From contig CASFXA010000130.1 of assembly GCA_949298535.1 (NCBI GenBank), positions 1-36,955 on the forward strand: a DNA stretch of 36,955 bases. The letters are read 5' to 3'. The notes below the pieces were generated by a model. It did not search any database and had not been told where the DNA came from. It was given only the letters and a program-made list of their open reading frames with translations. Shown here piece by piece: positions 7,884-16,478 of the stretch; position 1 is the stretch's first letter; every line of letters starts with the position of its first letter. Origin of the DNA: an uncultured Oscillospiraceae bacterium. Its GTDB lineage: Bacteria > Bacillota > Clostridia > Oscillospirales > Ruminococcaceae. Made by a program: the position numbers and the translations under genes.

Positions 7884-7912
7884 TTGACTTTTCCTCCCGG
7901 GCGTGCTATGGT
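7884..7912 (+). promoter_or_regulatory. Promoter of the valS T-box transcript
   Basis: TTGACT (7884-7889), a 17-base spacer and TATGGT (7907-7912) precede the T-box, with transcription expected near 7919. Confidence 0.7.
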
Positions 7913-7918
7913 GTAGGT

Positions 7919-8213
7919 GTAAATTTTCAGGGAAAGACTGTGAAAAGGAGTAGTAAGCAGGCGCACCCATTCCCCAGAGAGCGGCGGGCAGCTGAAAACG
8001 CCGCGTATGGAACCTGCTGAAGTAGCCTTGGAGTCCCGGATCGAAAAAAGCTCTGGCTTTCAGTAGTCCCCGGCGCGGCGGCCCCGCGTTATCAAAGGTC
8101 TGGGAATGATTTTCGTTCCGGCAGAGTGCGTCACCCTTTTGGGCGGCGAACGCAGGTGGTACCGCGTAAAAGAACCTTTTACGTCCTGTCGCGCAAGCGG
8201 CGGGACGTTTTTT
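7919..8213 (+). promoter_or_regulatory. T-box leader (tRNA-Val sensing) with attenuator
   Basis: The leader shows the T-box signs in order. The specifier loop has AGTA on the 5' side (near 7950) and GAA followed by the codon GTA (8022-8024) on the 3' side, inside a stem AGCAGG/CCTGCT. The AGAGA bulge and a GCTGAAA apical loop lie between them. The T-box AACGCAGGTGGTACCGCG (8149-8166) is followed by a terminator hairpin (8181-8208, ACGTCC...GGACGT) and six T. Uncharged tRNA-Val would favour the antiterminator and raise valS expression. GTA, rather than the more common GTC, appears to be the specifier because it directly follows the loop-E GAA. Confidence 0.93.
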
Positions 8214-8270
8214 GTTCCCTGGAAAAACAAAACCACGCGGGCGGAAAGACCCGCTGCAGGAGGTAAAGGA

Positions 8271-10967
8271 ATGGCAAAAGAACTGGCTAAAGTGTATGAT
8301 CCCCAGTCGGTGGAGGATCGTCTCTATGCCTTCTGGCTGGAGAAAAATTATTTCCACGCCGACGTGGACCCCAAAAAGACCCCCTATACCATCGTCATCC
8401 CCCCACCCAACATCACCGGACAGCTGCATATGGGCCACGCTCTGGATGAGACCCTCCAGGACATTCTCATCCGCTGGCGCCGGATGCAGGGCTACTCCGC
8501 CCTGTGGCTCCCCGGTACCGATCACGCCTCCATTGCCACCGAGGCCAAGATCGTCAGCGCCATGAAGGAGGAAGGGCTGACCAAGGAGGACCTGGGACGG
8601 GAAAAATTCCTGGAGCGGGCCTGGGCCTGGAAGGAAAAGTACGGCGGACGCATTGTGGAACAGCTGAAAAAGCTGGGCTCCTCCTGCGACTGGGAACGGG
8701 AGCGGTTCACCCTGGACGAGGGATGCAGCAAGGCGGTCAACGAGGTGTTCTGCCGCCTGTATGAAAAGGGACTGATCTACCGGGGCAACCGAATGGTCAA
8801 CTGGTGTCCCCACTGCAATACCTCCATTTCCGATGCTGAGGTGGAGTATCAGCCCCAGGACGGTCATTTCTGGCATCTGCTCTATCCCGTCAAGGAAACC
8901 GGCGAAATGCTGGAGCTGGCCACCACCCGCCCCGAGACCATGCTGGGCGATACCGCCGTGGCCATCAACGGCGCGGATCCCCGGTACGCTCATCTCCATG
9001 GCTGCCATGTGATCCTGCCGCTGCTGAACAAGGAGATCCCCATTGTCTGCGACGATCACGCCGACATGGAGAAGGGCACCGGCGTGGTGAAGATCACCCC
9101 CGCCCACGACCCCAACGACTATGAAGTGGGCAAACGCCATGATCTGCCCATCGTCCGGGTATTCACCTATGACGGCCATATGACCGGCGCTGCCGACAAG
9201 GCCGCAGCCGACGAGCTGTTTGCCAGTGGCCGTGCCGCCGCCGGAGAGCCGGAGGTGCTGGACTGCGGCAAATACGCCGGCATGACCACCATGGAAGCCC
9301 GGAAGGCCATCCTGGAGGATCTGGAGGCCGGCGGCTTCCTGAAATCCGTGGAGCCCCTCCAGCACGAGGTGGGCACCTGCTACCGCTGCCACAACACCGT
9401 GGAGCCTATGGTTTCCAAGCAGTGGTTCGTGCGGATGGAGCCCCTGGCCGCTCCCGCCATTGAGGCGGTCCGCTCCGGCCAGACCAAATTTGTCCCTGAG
9501 CGCTTTGACAAAACCTACTATCACTGGATGGAGAACATCAAGGACTGGTGCATCAGCCGTCAGCTGTGGTGGGGCCACCGCATCCCCGCCTACTACTGCG
9601 CCGACTGCGGCGAGATGGTGGTCTCCCGGGAGGAGGTTCACACCTGTCCCAAGTGCGGCGGCGTCATGACCCAGGACGAGGATACCCTGGACACCTGGTT
9701 CAGCTCCGCCCTGTGGCCTTTCTCCACCCTGGGCTGGCCGGACAAAACCCCGGAGCTGGATTACTTCTATCCCACCAATACCCTGGTCACCGGCTATGAC
9801 ATCATCTTCTTCTGGGTTGCCCGGATGATCTTCTCCGGCTGCGAGCAGATGGGGCAGACCCCCTTTGACACCGTCCTCATCCACGGACTGGTACGGGACG
9901 CTCAGGGCCGGAAGATGAGCAAATCCCTGGGCAACGGCATCGATCCCCTTCAGATCATCGATCAGTACGGCGCCGACACCCTCCGCTTTACCCTTGCCAC
10001 CGGCAACAGCCCCGGCAACGACATGCGCTTCTCCGACGACAAGGTGAAAGCCAGCCGGAACTTCGCCAACAAGATCTGGAACGCCAGCCGCTTCATTCTG
10101 ATGAACCTCTCCGATGAGATCACCTGCTGCCGTCTGCCGGAAAAGCTGGAGACTGAGGACAAGTGGGTGGTCAGCCTCTACAACACCCTGGTAAAGGAAG
10201 TGACCGACAATCTGGAGAAGTTTGAGCTGGGCATCGCGGTGCAGAAGCTGTATGACTTCATCTGGGATATTCTCTGCGACTGGTATATCGAGCTGACCAA
10301 GTCCCGCCTCCAGGCCGGGGGAGCGACCGCTCTGGCGGCTCAGCAGGTGCTGGTGTATGTCACCGCCAACACCCTCAAGCTGCTCCATCCCTTCATGCCC
10401 TTCATCACCGAGGAGATCTGGCAGAGCCTGCCCCATGAGGGTGAGGGAGAGAGCATCATGGTCTCCCAGTGGCCCACCTACAGCGAGGAGCTGACCTTTG
10501 TCAAGGAGGAAGCGGACTTCCAGAAGGTGATGGACATCATCAAGGCCATCCGCAACCAGCGCGCCGAGATGAACATCCCCCCCAGCAAAAAGGCCAAGGT
10601 GTGCATCGAGACCGCCGAGCCCAAGGTCTTTGAGGATGGCGCTCCCTTCATCATGCGCCTGGCTTCCGCCTCCCAGGTGGAGGTGGGCGGGCCCTTCTCC
10701 CCTGAGGGAGCGGTGCAGATCATCACCTCCGCCGCCCGGGCCTTCATTCCCATGTCCGACCTCATTGACCGGGAGAAGGAGCTGGCCCGGTTGGAAAAGG
10801 AGCGGGCAAAATGCCAGAGCGATATTGATTTTGTCCTGAAAAAGCTGGATAATCCCGGCTTTGTGGCCAAGGCTCCCGCCCAGGTGGTGGAAGCGGAAAA
10901 GACCCGCCTCCAAACCCAGAAGGACCGCCTGGAAAAGATCCTGGAGAGCATCAAAGCCCTGGGCTGA
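8271..10967 (+). CDS. valS: Valyl-tRNA synthetase
   Basis: The protein has 898 residues and is a full-length class I synthetase that charges tRNA-Val. The HIGH motif is HMGH (53-56) after PPPNITG. The KMSKS motif is intact at 548-552 (GRKMSKSLGNGIDPL). The editing domain (about 190-340) contains TTRPETMLGDTAVAIN, and zinc-ribbon-like cysteines occur around 440-465 (YYCADCGE, CPKCGG). The last 70 residues form the usual coiled-coil arm (DREKELARLEKERAKCQ). The ATG at 8271 is fixed by AGGAGGT 6 bases upstream; the frame is open further up, but that part lies inside the T-box. Expression is controlled by the T-box, and the transcript ends at the hairpin at 10996. Confidence 0.97.
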   Translation: MAKELAKVYDPQSVEDRLYAFWLEKNYFHADVDPKKTPYTIVIPPPNITGQLHMGHALDETLQDILIRWRRMQGYSALWLPGTDHASIATEAKIVSAMKEEGLTKEDLGREKFLERAWAWKEKYGGRIVEQLKKLGSSCDWERERFTLDEGCSKAVNEVFCRLYEKGLIYRGNRMVNWCPHCNTSISDAEVEYQPQDGHFWHLLYPVKETGEMLELATTRPETMLGDTAVAINGADPRYAHLHGCHVILPLLNKEIPIVCDDHADMEKGTGVVKITPAHDPNDYEVGKRHDLPIVRVFTYDGHMTGAADKAAADELFASGRAAAGEPEVLDCGKYAGMTTMEARKAILEDLEAGGFLKSVEPLQHEVGTCYRCHNTVEPMVSKQWFVRMEPLAAPAIEAVRSGQTKFVPERFDKTYYHWMENIKDWCISRQLWWGHRIPAYYCADCGEMVVSREEVHTCPKCGGVMTQDEDTLDTWFSSALWPFSTLGWPDKTPELDYFYPTNTLVTGYDIIFFWVARMIFSGCEQMGQTPFDTVLIHGLVRDAQGRKMSKSLGNGIDPLQIIDQYGADTLRFTLATGNSPGNDMRFSDDKVKASRNFANKIWNASRFILMNLSDEITCCRLPEKLETEDKWVVSLYNTLVKEVTDNLEKFELGIAVQKLYDFIWDILCDWYIELTKSRLQAGGATALAAQQVLVYVTANTLKLLHPFMPFITEEIWQSLPHEGEGESIMVSQWPTYSEELTFVKEEADFQKVMDIIKAIRNQRAEMNIPPSKKAKVCIETAEPKVFEDGAPFIMRLASASQVEVGGPFSPEGAVQIITSAARAFIPMSDLIDREKELARLEKERAKCQSDIDFVLKKLDNPGFVAKAPAQVVEAEKTRLQTQKDRLEKILESIKALG

Positions 10968-10995
10968 GAGTGGCTTTCAAAATAAGCGAAAAAAC

Positions 10996-11033
10996 AAAAC
11001 GGAGGAGTATCCAATCGGGTACTCCTCCGTTTT
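10996..11033 (+). terminator. Terminator of valS
   Basis: A 14-bp stem AAAACGGAGGAGTA/TACTCCTCCGTTTT with a 10-base loop follows the valS stop by about 30 bases. The A/T ends allow it to work in both directions. The stretch 11034-11208 up to the idi stop holds nothing I can identify. Confidence 0.85.
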
Positions 11034-11208
11034 AGTCTGTAGAAAAACCTGTTTTCCCAAGCAAACCGGAAAATTCTAAAAATCAGGACATACGCCCGAT
11101 TTTTCTCCCGGCCCGCGTTCAACCAGGTCGGGAATCCCGGGGATCGCCGCTGGTTTCTCCAGGAACCTGCGGTACATCCAGAGAGACCAGGTCCCTTGGA
11201 AGTGGATT

Positions 11209-11766
11209 TCAATCCATTCCCTTTTCTGTTTGCTCCTCACTTCTTCTCTGCTCCCGCCTCAGTGCCAACACCTTGGGAGCGGCGGTGAGAAACCAAACGG
11301 AAAATTGTTCCGGGTGGGTCAAAAGCTCCCGCTCCAGCCAGGAAACAGATACCCACCGCAGCTGAGCCACCTCTGTGGGCTCCGGTCTGAGAGGGCCGTC
11401 ATACTCTCCCACAAAAACATGGTCAAACTCATATTCATACAGCTGCTCATGGAAGCGGTGGTAATAAATGAAGGAAAACACCTCCGTCACGGGACAATCC
11501 GCCCCCACTTCCAGGATGGTTCTCTGTCGTGCCGCCTCCGCCAGCTTTTCCCCCGGTCTGGGATGGGAGCAGCAAGCGTTGGACCACAGGCCGCCGGAGT
11601 GGTATTTTTCCATTGCCCGCTGTTGCAGGAGCATCTCCTCTCCCCGAAACAGAAACACCGAAAAAGCCCGATGAAGCAGCGGCTTCCGATGGGCCTCCGA
11701 TTTGAAGGCATAACCGGTTACTTTGTCATATAAATCCACCAGCAGCAGCTTCTCTTGTCTTTCCAT
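11209..11766 (-). CDS. idi: Isopentenyl-diphosphate delta-isomerase, type I (Nudix)
   Basis: The protein has 185 residues and should interconvert IPP and DMAPP for isoprenoid synthesis. Its signature is SEAHR, LHRAFSVFLF, then LWSNACCSHPRPGE, with the catalytic cysteine probably C66, and YEYEFDHVFVG carrying the glutamates E111 and E113 that act with it. Metal-binding histidines H26 and H32 are in place. The Nudix helix is degenerate (GEKLAEAARQRTILEVGA), as is normal for this subfamily. The C-terminal 20 residues are highly charged. The gene lies after the trkAH terminator, so it should have its own promoter; I could not assign one confidently. No other isoprenoid genes are nearby. Confidence 0.92.
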   Translation of the reverse strand: MERQEKLLLVDLYDKVTGYAFKSEAHRKPLLHRAFSVFLFRGEEMLLQQRAMEKYHSGGLWSNACCSHPRPGEKLAEAARQRTILEVGADCPVTEVFSFIYYHRFHEQLYEYEFDHVFVGEYDGPLRPEPTEVAQLRWVSVSWLERELLTHPEQFSVWFLTAAPKVLALRREQRRSEEQTEKGMD

Positions 11767-11821
11767 CGTCCATCACCCTCTTTTTCTCCGCTTTTCCCCC
11801 ATAAGAGGAAAATCATGGTGC

Positions 11822-11871
11822 AAAAGAAGGACCAGGGAAAGCCTTTCTTTGGGGGATCCGGCTTTTCCTGG
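11822..11871 (-). terminator. Terminator of trkA-trkH
   Basis: On the minus strand CCAGG-A-AAAGCC (11871-11860) pairs with GGCTTT-C-CCTGG (11843-11832) with one mismatch, then CTTCTTTT follows. It lies about 25 bases after the trkH stop. Confidence 0.65.
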
Positions 11872-11895
11872 CCTCATTCCAATAAAAGCATCCAA

Positions 11896-13335
11896 TTAAA
11901 ATTTCTTCCAGGTCTCTTTGGTAAAGAGCAGCAGCAGCGGAAACAGCTCCAGTCTGCCCGCCAACATATCAAAAATCAGCACCAGCTTTGCCCCGTCGGA
12001 AAACAGCGCAAAGTTGCGGATGGGACCCACCAGCTCCAAGCCGGGACCAATATTGTTGAGGGTGGCGGCCACAGCAGTAAAATTGGTAATCAGGTCGTGA
12101 TTATCAAAGCCCACCAGCAGTACCGACATGGAAAACACCACAAAGTAGGTAATCAAAAAAACATTGATGGAGCGAAGCACTTCATGGGGCACCGGATGGC
12201 CGTCCACCACGATCTTTTCCACCCGCTGCGGATGGATAAACTGATGCAGCTCCTTCCGGATGGATTTAAACAAAATCGTGAACCGGGAAACTTTGATGCC
12301 GCCGCCGGTACTGCCGGCGCAGGTGCCAATGAACATCAGCAGCACCAGAATGGTTTTGGACACCTCCGGCCACAGATCGAAATCGGTGGTGGAGAATCCG
12401 GTGGTCGTGATGATGGAGGCTACCTGAAAAGCAGCCTGCTGAAAGGCGTGAAGGGGGCTCTCGTACATTTCCCGGATATTGAGGGTAATCATCAAAATAG
12501 AGGCCCCAATAATCAGCAGATAGGCCCGAACCTCCTCCATGGAGAAAGCCTTTTGGAACCGACGCAGCAGAAGAAGAAAGTAAAAGTTGAAATTGACCCC
12601 GAACAAAATCATGAACACTGTCACAACGTTTTGAAGGTAAGGGGAATATCCTGCCAAGCTGCTGTTTTTAATGCCAAAACCACCGGTACCGGCTGTACCG
12701 AAGGTGGTGGTTACCGCATCAAATGCCGGCATCCCTCCCAACAGCAGCAGAACAATTTCCAGCAGGGTCAGCAAAATATAGATGCCATAAAGAATTTTGG
12801 CCGTGGACTGAACCTTGGGCACCAACTTTTCCACCTGGGGACCGGGGCTCTCCGCACGCATCAGATTGATACGGGAGCCTCCCGTGAGGGGCAGCAGCGT
12901 CAGCAGAAACACCAGCACCCCCATGCCTCCAATCCAGTGGGTGAAGCTGCGCCAGAACAGCAGACTTCTGGGCAAAATCTCCACATCGGTGAGGATACTG
13001 GCGCCGGTGGTGGTGAAGCCGGAGACAGTCTCAAACAAAGCGCAGATGGGATCGGTTACAGCACCAGTGAACAAAAAGGGCAGCGCTCCCATCACGCTGA
13101 TGACAATCCATCCCAGAGCAGTGATAACAAATCCCTCCCGGGTATAAAGCACCCGCTTGCGCGGCTTGCGCCGGACCATGGCCCGCCCCAGCACCATACA
13201 CAAACAGATGGTCAGCAAAAACGCCGGAATCCCACAATCCATATCCCACAGCGCCACCCCCAGGGGCAACACCATCAGCGCCCCTTCGCACATCAGCAGC
13301 CAACCCAGCAGATAAACGACCATATGTAAATTCAT
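11896..13335 (-). CDS. trkH: Potassium uptake protein TrkH/KtrB family
   Basis: The protein has 479 residues and is the membrane pore of a Trk/Ktr potassium system. It is hydrophobic throughout, in the repeated helix-pore-helix layout. Pore-loop glycine segments are visible: SGFTTTGASILTD, FGTAGTGGFGIKN, ITTTGFSTTDFD and TCAGSTGGGIKVSRF. GGAGGA lies 5 bases before the ATG at 13335. It is 12 bases downstream of trkA, so it is co-transcribed and translated with its gating subunit. The length and the order trkA-trkH are standard for Clostridia. Confidence 0.95.
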   Translation of the reverse strand: MNLHMVVYLLGWLLMCEGALMVLPLGVALWDMDCGIPAFLLTICLCMVLGRAMVRRKPRKRVLYTREGFVITALGWIVISVMGALPFLFTGAVTDPICALFETVSGFTTTGASILTDVEILPRSLLFWRSFTHWIGGMGVLVFLLTLLPLTGGSRINLMRAESPGPQVEKLVPKVQSTAKILYGIYILLTLLEIVLLLLGGMPAFDAVTTTFGTAGTGGFGIKNSSLAGYSPYLQNVVTVFMILFGVNFNFYFLLLLRRFQKAFSMEEVRAYLLIIGASILMITLNIREMYESPLHAFQQAAFQVASIITTTGFSTTDFDLWPEVSKTILVLLMFIGTCAGSTGGGIKVSRFTILFKSIRKELHQFIHPQRVEKIVVDGHPVPHEVLRSINVFLITYFVVFSMSVLLVGFDNHDLITNFTAVAATLNNIGPGLELVGPIRNFALFSDGAKLVLIFDMLAGRLELFPLLLLFTKETWKKF

Positions 13336-13347
13336 ACCGGTCCTCCG

Positions 13348-14706
13348 TCAAAACGCAATAATGTCCCGCAGGTCATGAAGGCCTCGCTCCAGAGTGACCA
13401 CGATGACGGAATCTCCCACCTGGATGGAATCTCCGCCTCTGGGAATAATCACCTGATTGCCGCGGGTAATGCAGCACAGCAGCAGATTGGATTTCAGCCT
13501 CAGCTGCTGAAGAGGCACACCGGTGATTTCTGATACCTCCGCTACGGTGAACTCCAACGCTTCCACCCGATCATCCAGAATTCGGTATAAGGTTTTCAGA
13601 TTGCTTCCTGCCTGGTTCTGAAGGGCCCGGACATACTGGATAATAAAATCGCAGGTGATGTATTTGGGATAAACCACACTGCCCAGATCCAATCCATCCA
13701 GAATGTCGTCAAATTCCAGGCGGTTTACCTTGGTAATCAATTTGGCGTGGCTATGCTTTTTCGCAAACAGCGCCAACAGAATATTTTCCTCGTCCATATT
13801 GGTCAGAGAAACAAAGGATTCTGTAATGGGCAGTCCTTCTGCCAGCAGAAGCTGGCGATCTGTGCCGTCTCCGTGGAGGACGGTGGCATCTGGCAACAAT
13901 TCTGCCAGAACATCACATCGCTCCTCATCCCGTTCCACAATCCGCACCCGAATCCCCTTTGCCAACAGGTCTTTCGCCAGATAATAACCAATCGTTCCCC
14001 CTCCAACAATCAGGGTGCTGCGGACCGGGTGAGTTGGCATCTGCAATTTTACAAAAAAGTCCACTGCGTTTTCATGGGTGGCTAAGAAGGAAACCATATC
14101 TCCATTGTGGAGCGCGAAATCGCCCCCGGGAATGATTACTTCACTGCCCCGCTCCACAGCGCACACCAGAATGTCGCACCCCATCTGCCCCGGGATGTCT
14201 TTCAGGCAAGCTCCGTCCAATCCATGGTGCGGCTGAAGCTCAAATTTAATTAAACGCACCCGCCCATCCGCAAAGGTATCAATATTGCTGGCGGCAGGGA
14301 ACCGAAGCAGCCGGGAGATCTCCCGCGCGGCGGCCAGTTCCGGATTGATAATAGTAGAAATTCCCAGCTGCTGTTTGATAAACTCCAGTTCATGGCTGTA
14401 AGCAGGATTGCGCACCCGGGCAATGGCATGGCAATGGCCCGCCTTTTTTGCGAACATACAACACAGCAGGTTCAGCTCATCGGAGCCGGTGACTGAAATC
14501 AGCAGATCCGCGTCCTGCATCCCCGCCTCGGTAAGAACAGCAATGGAGGAACCGTTTCCCACAATTCCCATCACATCACATTCCTCTGTAACCCGCTGAA
14601 TCCGTTCCCGTTTGGTATCCACTACGGTAACGCTGTGTTCCTCTTCGCTCAATTGCCGTGCCAGGGCCATTCCCACTTTTCCACAGCCCACCACAATAAT
14701 TTCCAT
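13348..14706 (-). CDS. trkA: Trk system potassium transporter peripheral subunit TrkA
   Basis: The protein has 452 residues with two RCK units. The first starts at MEIIVVGCGKVGMALARQL (GxGxxG, residues 7-12) and the second near residue 228 (TLIVGGGTIGYYLAKDL). Each has an N-terminal NAD-binding Rossmann domain and a C-terminal TrkA_C domain. It binds nucleotides and gates TrkH on the cytoplasmic face. The ATG at 14706 is chosen because the protein begins exactly at the Rossmann strand and GAGGA lies 7-8 bases upstream; a 26-residue extension in frame has no such site. On the minus strand TATAAT (14811-14806) is a possible -10, with a weak -35. Confidence 0.95.
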   Translation of the reverse strand: MEIIVVGCGKVGMALARQLSEEEHSVTVVDTKRERIQRVTEECDVMGIVGNGSSIAVLTEAGMQDADLLISVTGSDELNLLCCMFAKKAGHCHAIARVRNPAYSHELEFIKQQLGISTIINPELAAAREISRLLRFPAASNIDTFADGRVRLIKFELQPHHGLDGACLKDIPGQMGCDILVCAVERGSEVIIPGGDFALHNGDMVSFLATHENAVDFFVKLQMPTHPVRSTLIVGGGTIGYYLAKDLLAKGIRVRIVERDEERCDVLAELLPDATVLHGDGTDRQLLLAEGLPITESFVSLTNMDEENILLALFAKKHSHAKLITKVNRLEFDDILDGLDLGSVVYPKYITCDFIIQYVRALQNQAGSNLKTLYRILDDRVEALEFTVAEVSEITGVPLQQLRLKSNLLLCCITRGNQVIIPRGGDSIQVGDSVIVVTLERGLHDLRDIIAF

Positions 14707-14880
14707 ACTATGATCCTCGCTTGCTCTCCATTTCATCGTCATTCGCTGGTTCCGTTGTAAAAAGGGGACCCATATAACCCCCAATTTCAGTCAAGAACCT
14801 TTTTTATTATATCAGCTTTGACATAAAAGTGAAAGAAACTAAAAAAATTTTGACAGGTACAGCAGCATCGAAAGAAAACA

Positions 14881-14935
14881 AAAAAGAGAACAAACCTCAT
14901 TCCCCTGCGCTCAAAACACAGGACCATGAGGTTTG
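14881..14935 (-). terminator. Terminator of rex
   Basis: A 10-bp stem ATGAGGTTTG/CAAACCTCAT (14935-14926 with 14900-14891), with a smaller CCTG/CAGG stem in its loop, is followed on the minus strand by TTCTCTTTTT. It lies about 50 bases after the rex stop. Confidence 0.75.
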
Positions 14936-14986
14936 TTTCCAAAGGAATCTGTTTCAGAAAAGCAACAGACGCCCTCTCTCAAAAAC

Positions 14987-15667
14987 TCAGTGTCCGCCTC
15001 TTTCTTTTCCCTGATCTTCCCGCCGGGAAAAATCCTCCCGATGGCTGACCATGTAGGACAAGGTCATCAAGCTGTCCCGAAGATGCACATTGACGGCGGA
15101 AACATTTTCGTGGCTATAGGTGAAATCGTAGGAGGAGAAATTCCAAAATCCAATGATCCCCAGTTCTACCAACCGATCCGCCATTCCCTCTGCCGCCTGT
15201 TTCGGCACACAAATAATAGCGATGCGGGGATGATGAACAGCGCAGAAATCATCCAGCTCCGAAATATCCTGGATGGTCAAATTCGCCAGCTGCTGACCTG
15301 CCGTGCTGCCTGCACGGTCAAACGCTCCGATCAGCTGAAATCCACAGCGGCGCAAATCCACCTGATTGGCGATGGCTTTGCCCAAATTGCCCGCACCGAT
15401 AAGAATGGCCGGAGTGAGGTTGGTCACTCCCAGGATCCCACCAATTTCCCGATGAAGCAGTTCCACATTATAGCCGTATCCCTGCTGACCAAAGCCGCCA
15501 AAGCAGTTGAGATCCTGACGGATCTGAGAGGCGGTAACCTTCATCAGTTGGGAAAGCTCCTTGGACGAGATACGGGTGACGCCTTTATCCAACAGTTCCC
15601 CCAGAAAACGATAATACCGGGGCAACCGATTAATCACCGAGCTGGATACTGTTTTTTCATTTTTCAT
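14987..15667 (-). CDS. rex: Redox-sensing transcriptional repressor Rex
   Basis: The protein has 226 residues. The N-terminal winged helix spans residues 8-75 (RLPRYYRFLGELL, ISSKELSQLMKVTASQIRQD, then FGGFGQQGYGY). The NADH-binding Rossmann domain starts with ILIGAGNLGKAI (89-100). A domain-swap helix ends the protein. Rex senses the NADH/NAD+ ratio and represses fermentation and respiration genes when NADH is low. The ATG at 15667 gives a normal length; the upstream frame (to 15799) includes the promoter and an implausible alanine run. A Rex box lies over its own -35 (separate entry), so autoregulation is likely. Confidence 0.96.
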   Translation of the reverse strand: MKNEKTVSSSVINRLPRYYRFLGELLDKGVTRISSKELSQLMKVTASQIRQDLNCFGGFGQQGYGYNVELLHREIGGILGVTNLTPAILIGAGNLGKAIANQVDLRRCGFQLIGAFDRAGSTAGQQLANLTIQDISELDDFCAVHHPRIAIICVPKQAAEGMADRLVELGIIGFWNFSSYDFTYSHENVSAVNVHLRDSLMTLSYMVSHREDFSRREDQGKERGGH

Positions 15668-15790
15668 TTGCTCTCTCACTCCATTTCCCTTCTCCGCCGC
15701 CGCTGCGGCTGCCGTTGTATCACTCAAAATTCCTGTCTCAGGAAACAGGGGAACAATCCTCTCTATTCTTTGGAAAGCATAACTAAAAAC

Positions 15791-15830
15791 ATAATACAAC
15801 GTAACAACAGTTTTGTCAAATCATTGACAC
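15791..15830 (-). promoter_or_regulatory. rex promoter with overlapping Rex operator
   Basis: On the minus strand TTGACA (15819-15814), a 17-base spacer and TATTAT (15796-15791) form a strong promoter. On the plus strand TTGTCAAATCATTGACAC (15813-15830) matches the Rex consensus TTGTNAANNNNTTNACAA at all fixed positions but the last. The operator covers the -35, so Rex bound there would block the promoter. A divergent -10-like TATAAT (15918-15923) serves the next gene and has only a weak -35. Confidence 0.85.
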
Positions 15831-16012
15831 AGATTTCCAGTTCCTCCCTAAGGGGAGCAATTGCAAACTTTCGGTTAATCTTTCCCCGGAGCCGTTTCTT
15901 TTTCTACAAAACAGGTGTATAATAAAAATAACGGAACGCTCTGGGAAACATTTCCCGAAGGGAAAATTTGTTTGGCGCGCCGCCTCTGAACCAAGTATTT
16001 CAATGGAGGTTG

Positions 16013-16447
16013 ATGGATTTGAAGAACAGGACAGATACAGGGATGATGCTTCAGCCTTTGACGCTGGTACTGGTCACAGATCAGTTTAAATGTGAGCGGC
16101 TTATCCGCGCCGGACGTCAAATGGCTGACCGTGACGGCACTACCCTGGAGGTCATCAATGTGGCCGCTGTCGGCGCGGAGCGCAATCCTGAAGCCATTGA
16201 ATATCTGTACCGGATCTCCAAGGAAAATGATGCTGTCATGATGATCCATTACAGCGACGAGCCCGCTCGTTTTATCACTCAGCTGATCCGGGAGTGCTGC
16301 CCTTCCAACGTGGTTACGGGCTTGCCCCAAAAGAGCAACTCCATGCTTCACAAAATTTGGATGCGTTTTGAACAGATTTCCTTCTTCACCGTGGATCACG
16401 ATGGCATCCTCAATCCTGTTACGCTCCGTGACCGGGTGATTGCATAA
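16013..16447 (+). CDS. Small Usp/KdpD-like alpha/beta protein
   Basis: The protein has 144 residues and I do not recognise it as a named family. A Rossmann-type pattern is visible: strand LTLVLVTDQF, helix KCERLIRAGRQMADR, strand TTLEVINVA, helix, strand DAVMMIHYSD, helix, strand SNVVTG. The run ERLIRAGRQMADRDG resembles the universal-stress (Usp) domain of KdpD sensor kinases (SERLIRAARRLA type), so a nucleotide-binding stress protein is a fair guess. The ATG at 16013 has GGAGG only 3 bases upstream, which is tight; ATG codons at 16043 and 16046 are alternatives with no clear site, and the first strand starts just after them. It lies 31 bases ahead of the hydrolase gene, so the two are probably co-transcribed. 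Confidence 0.65.
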   Translation: MDLKNRTDTGMMLQPLTLVLVTDQFKCERLIRAGRQMADRDGTTLEVINVAAVGAERNPEAIEYLYRISKENDAVMMIHYSDEPARFITQLIRECCPSNVVTGLPQKSNSMLHKIWMRFEQISFFTVDHDGILNPVTLRDRVIA

Positions 16448-16478
16448 GCATGGGAAGGGACTGCAAAGAGGTGCCGTC

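Noticed and set aside
7398-10913. 1171-codon open frame on the minus strand
   Set aside because: It lies antisense to valS and the ABC permease, has no ribosome binding site and is rich in His/Gly from the mirrored GC-rich codons; it is a shadow frame.
11755-13329. 524-codon plus-strand frame
   Set aside because: It is antisense to trkH and rich in Gln/His/Lys, typical of a mirrored membrane protein gene.
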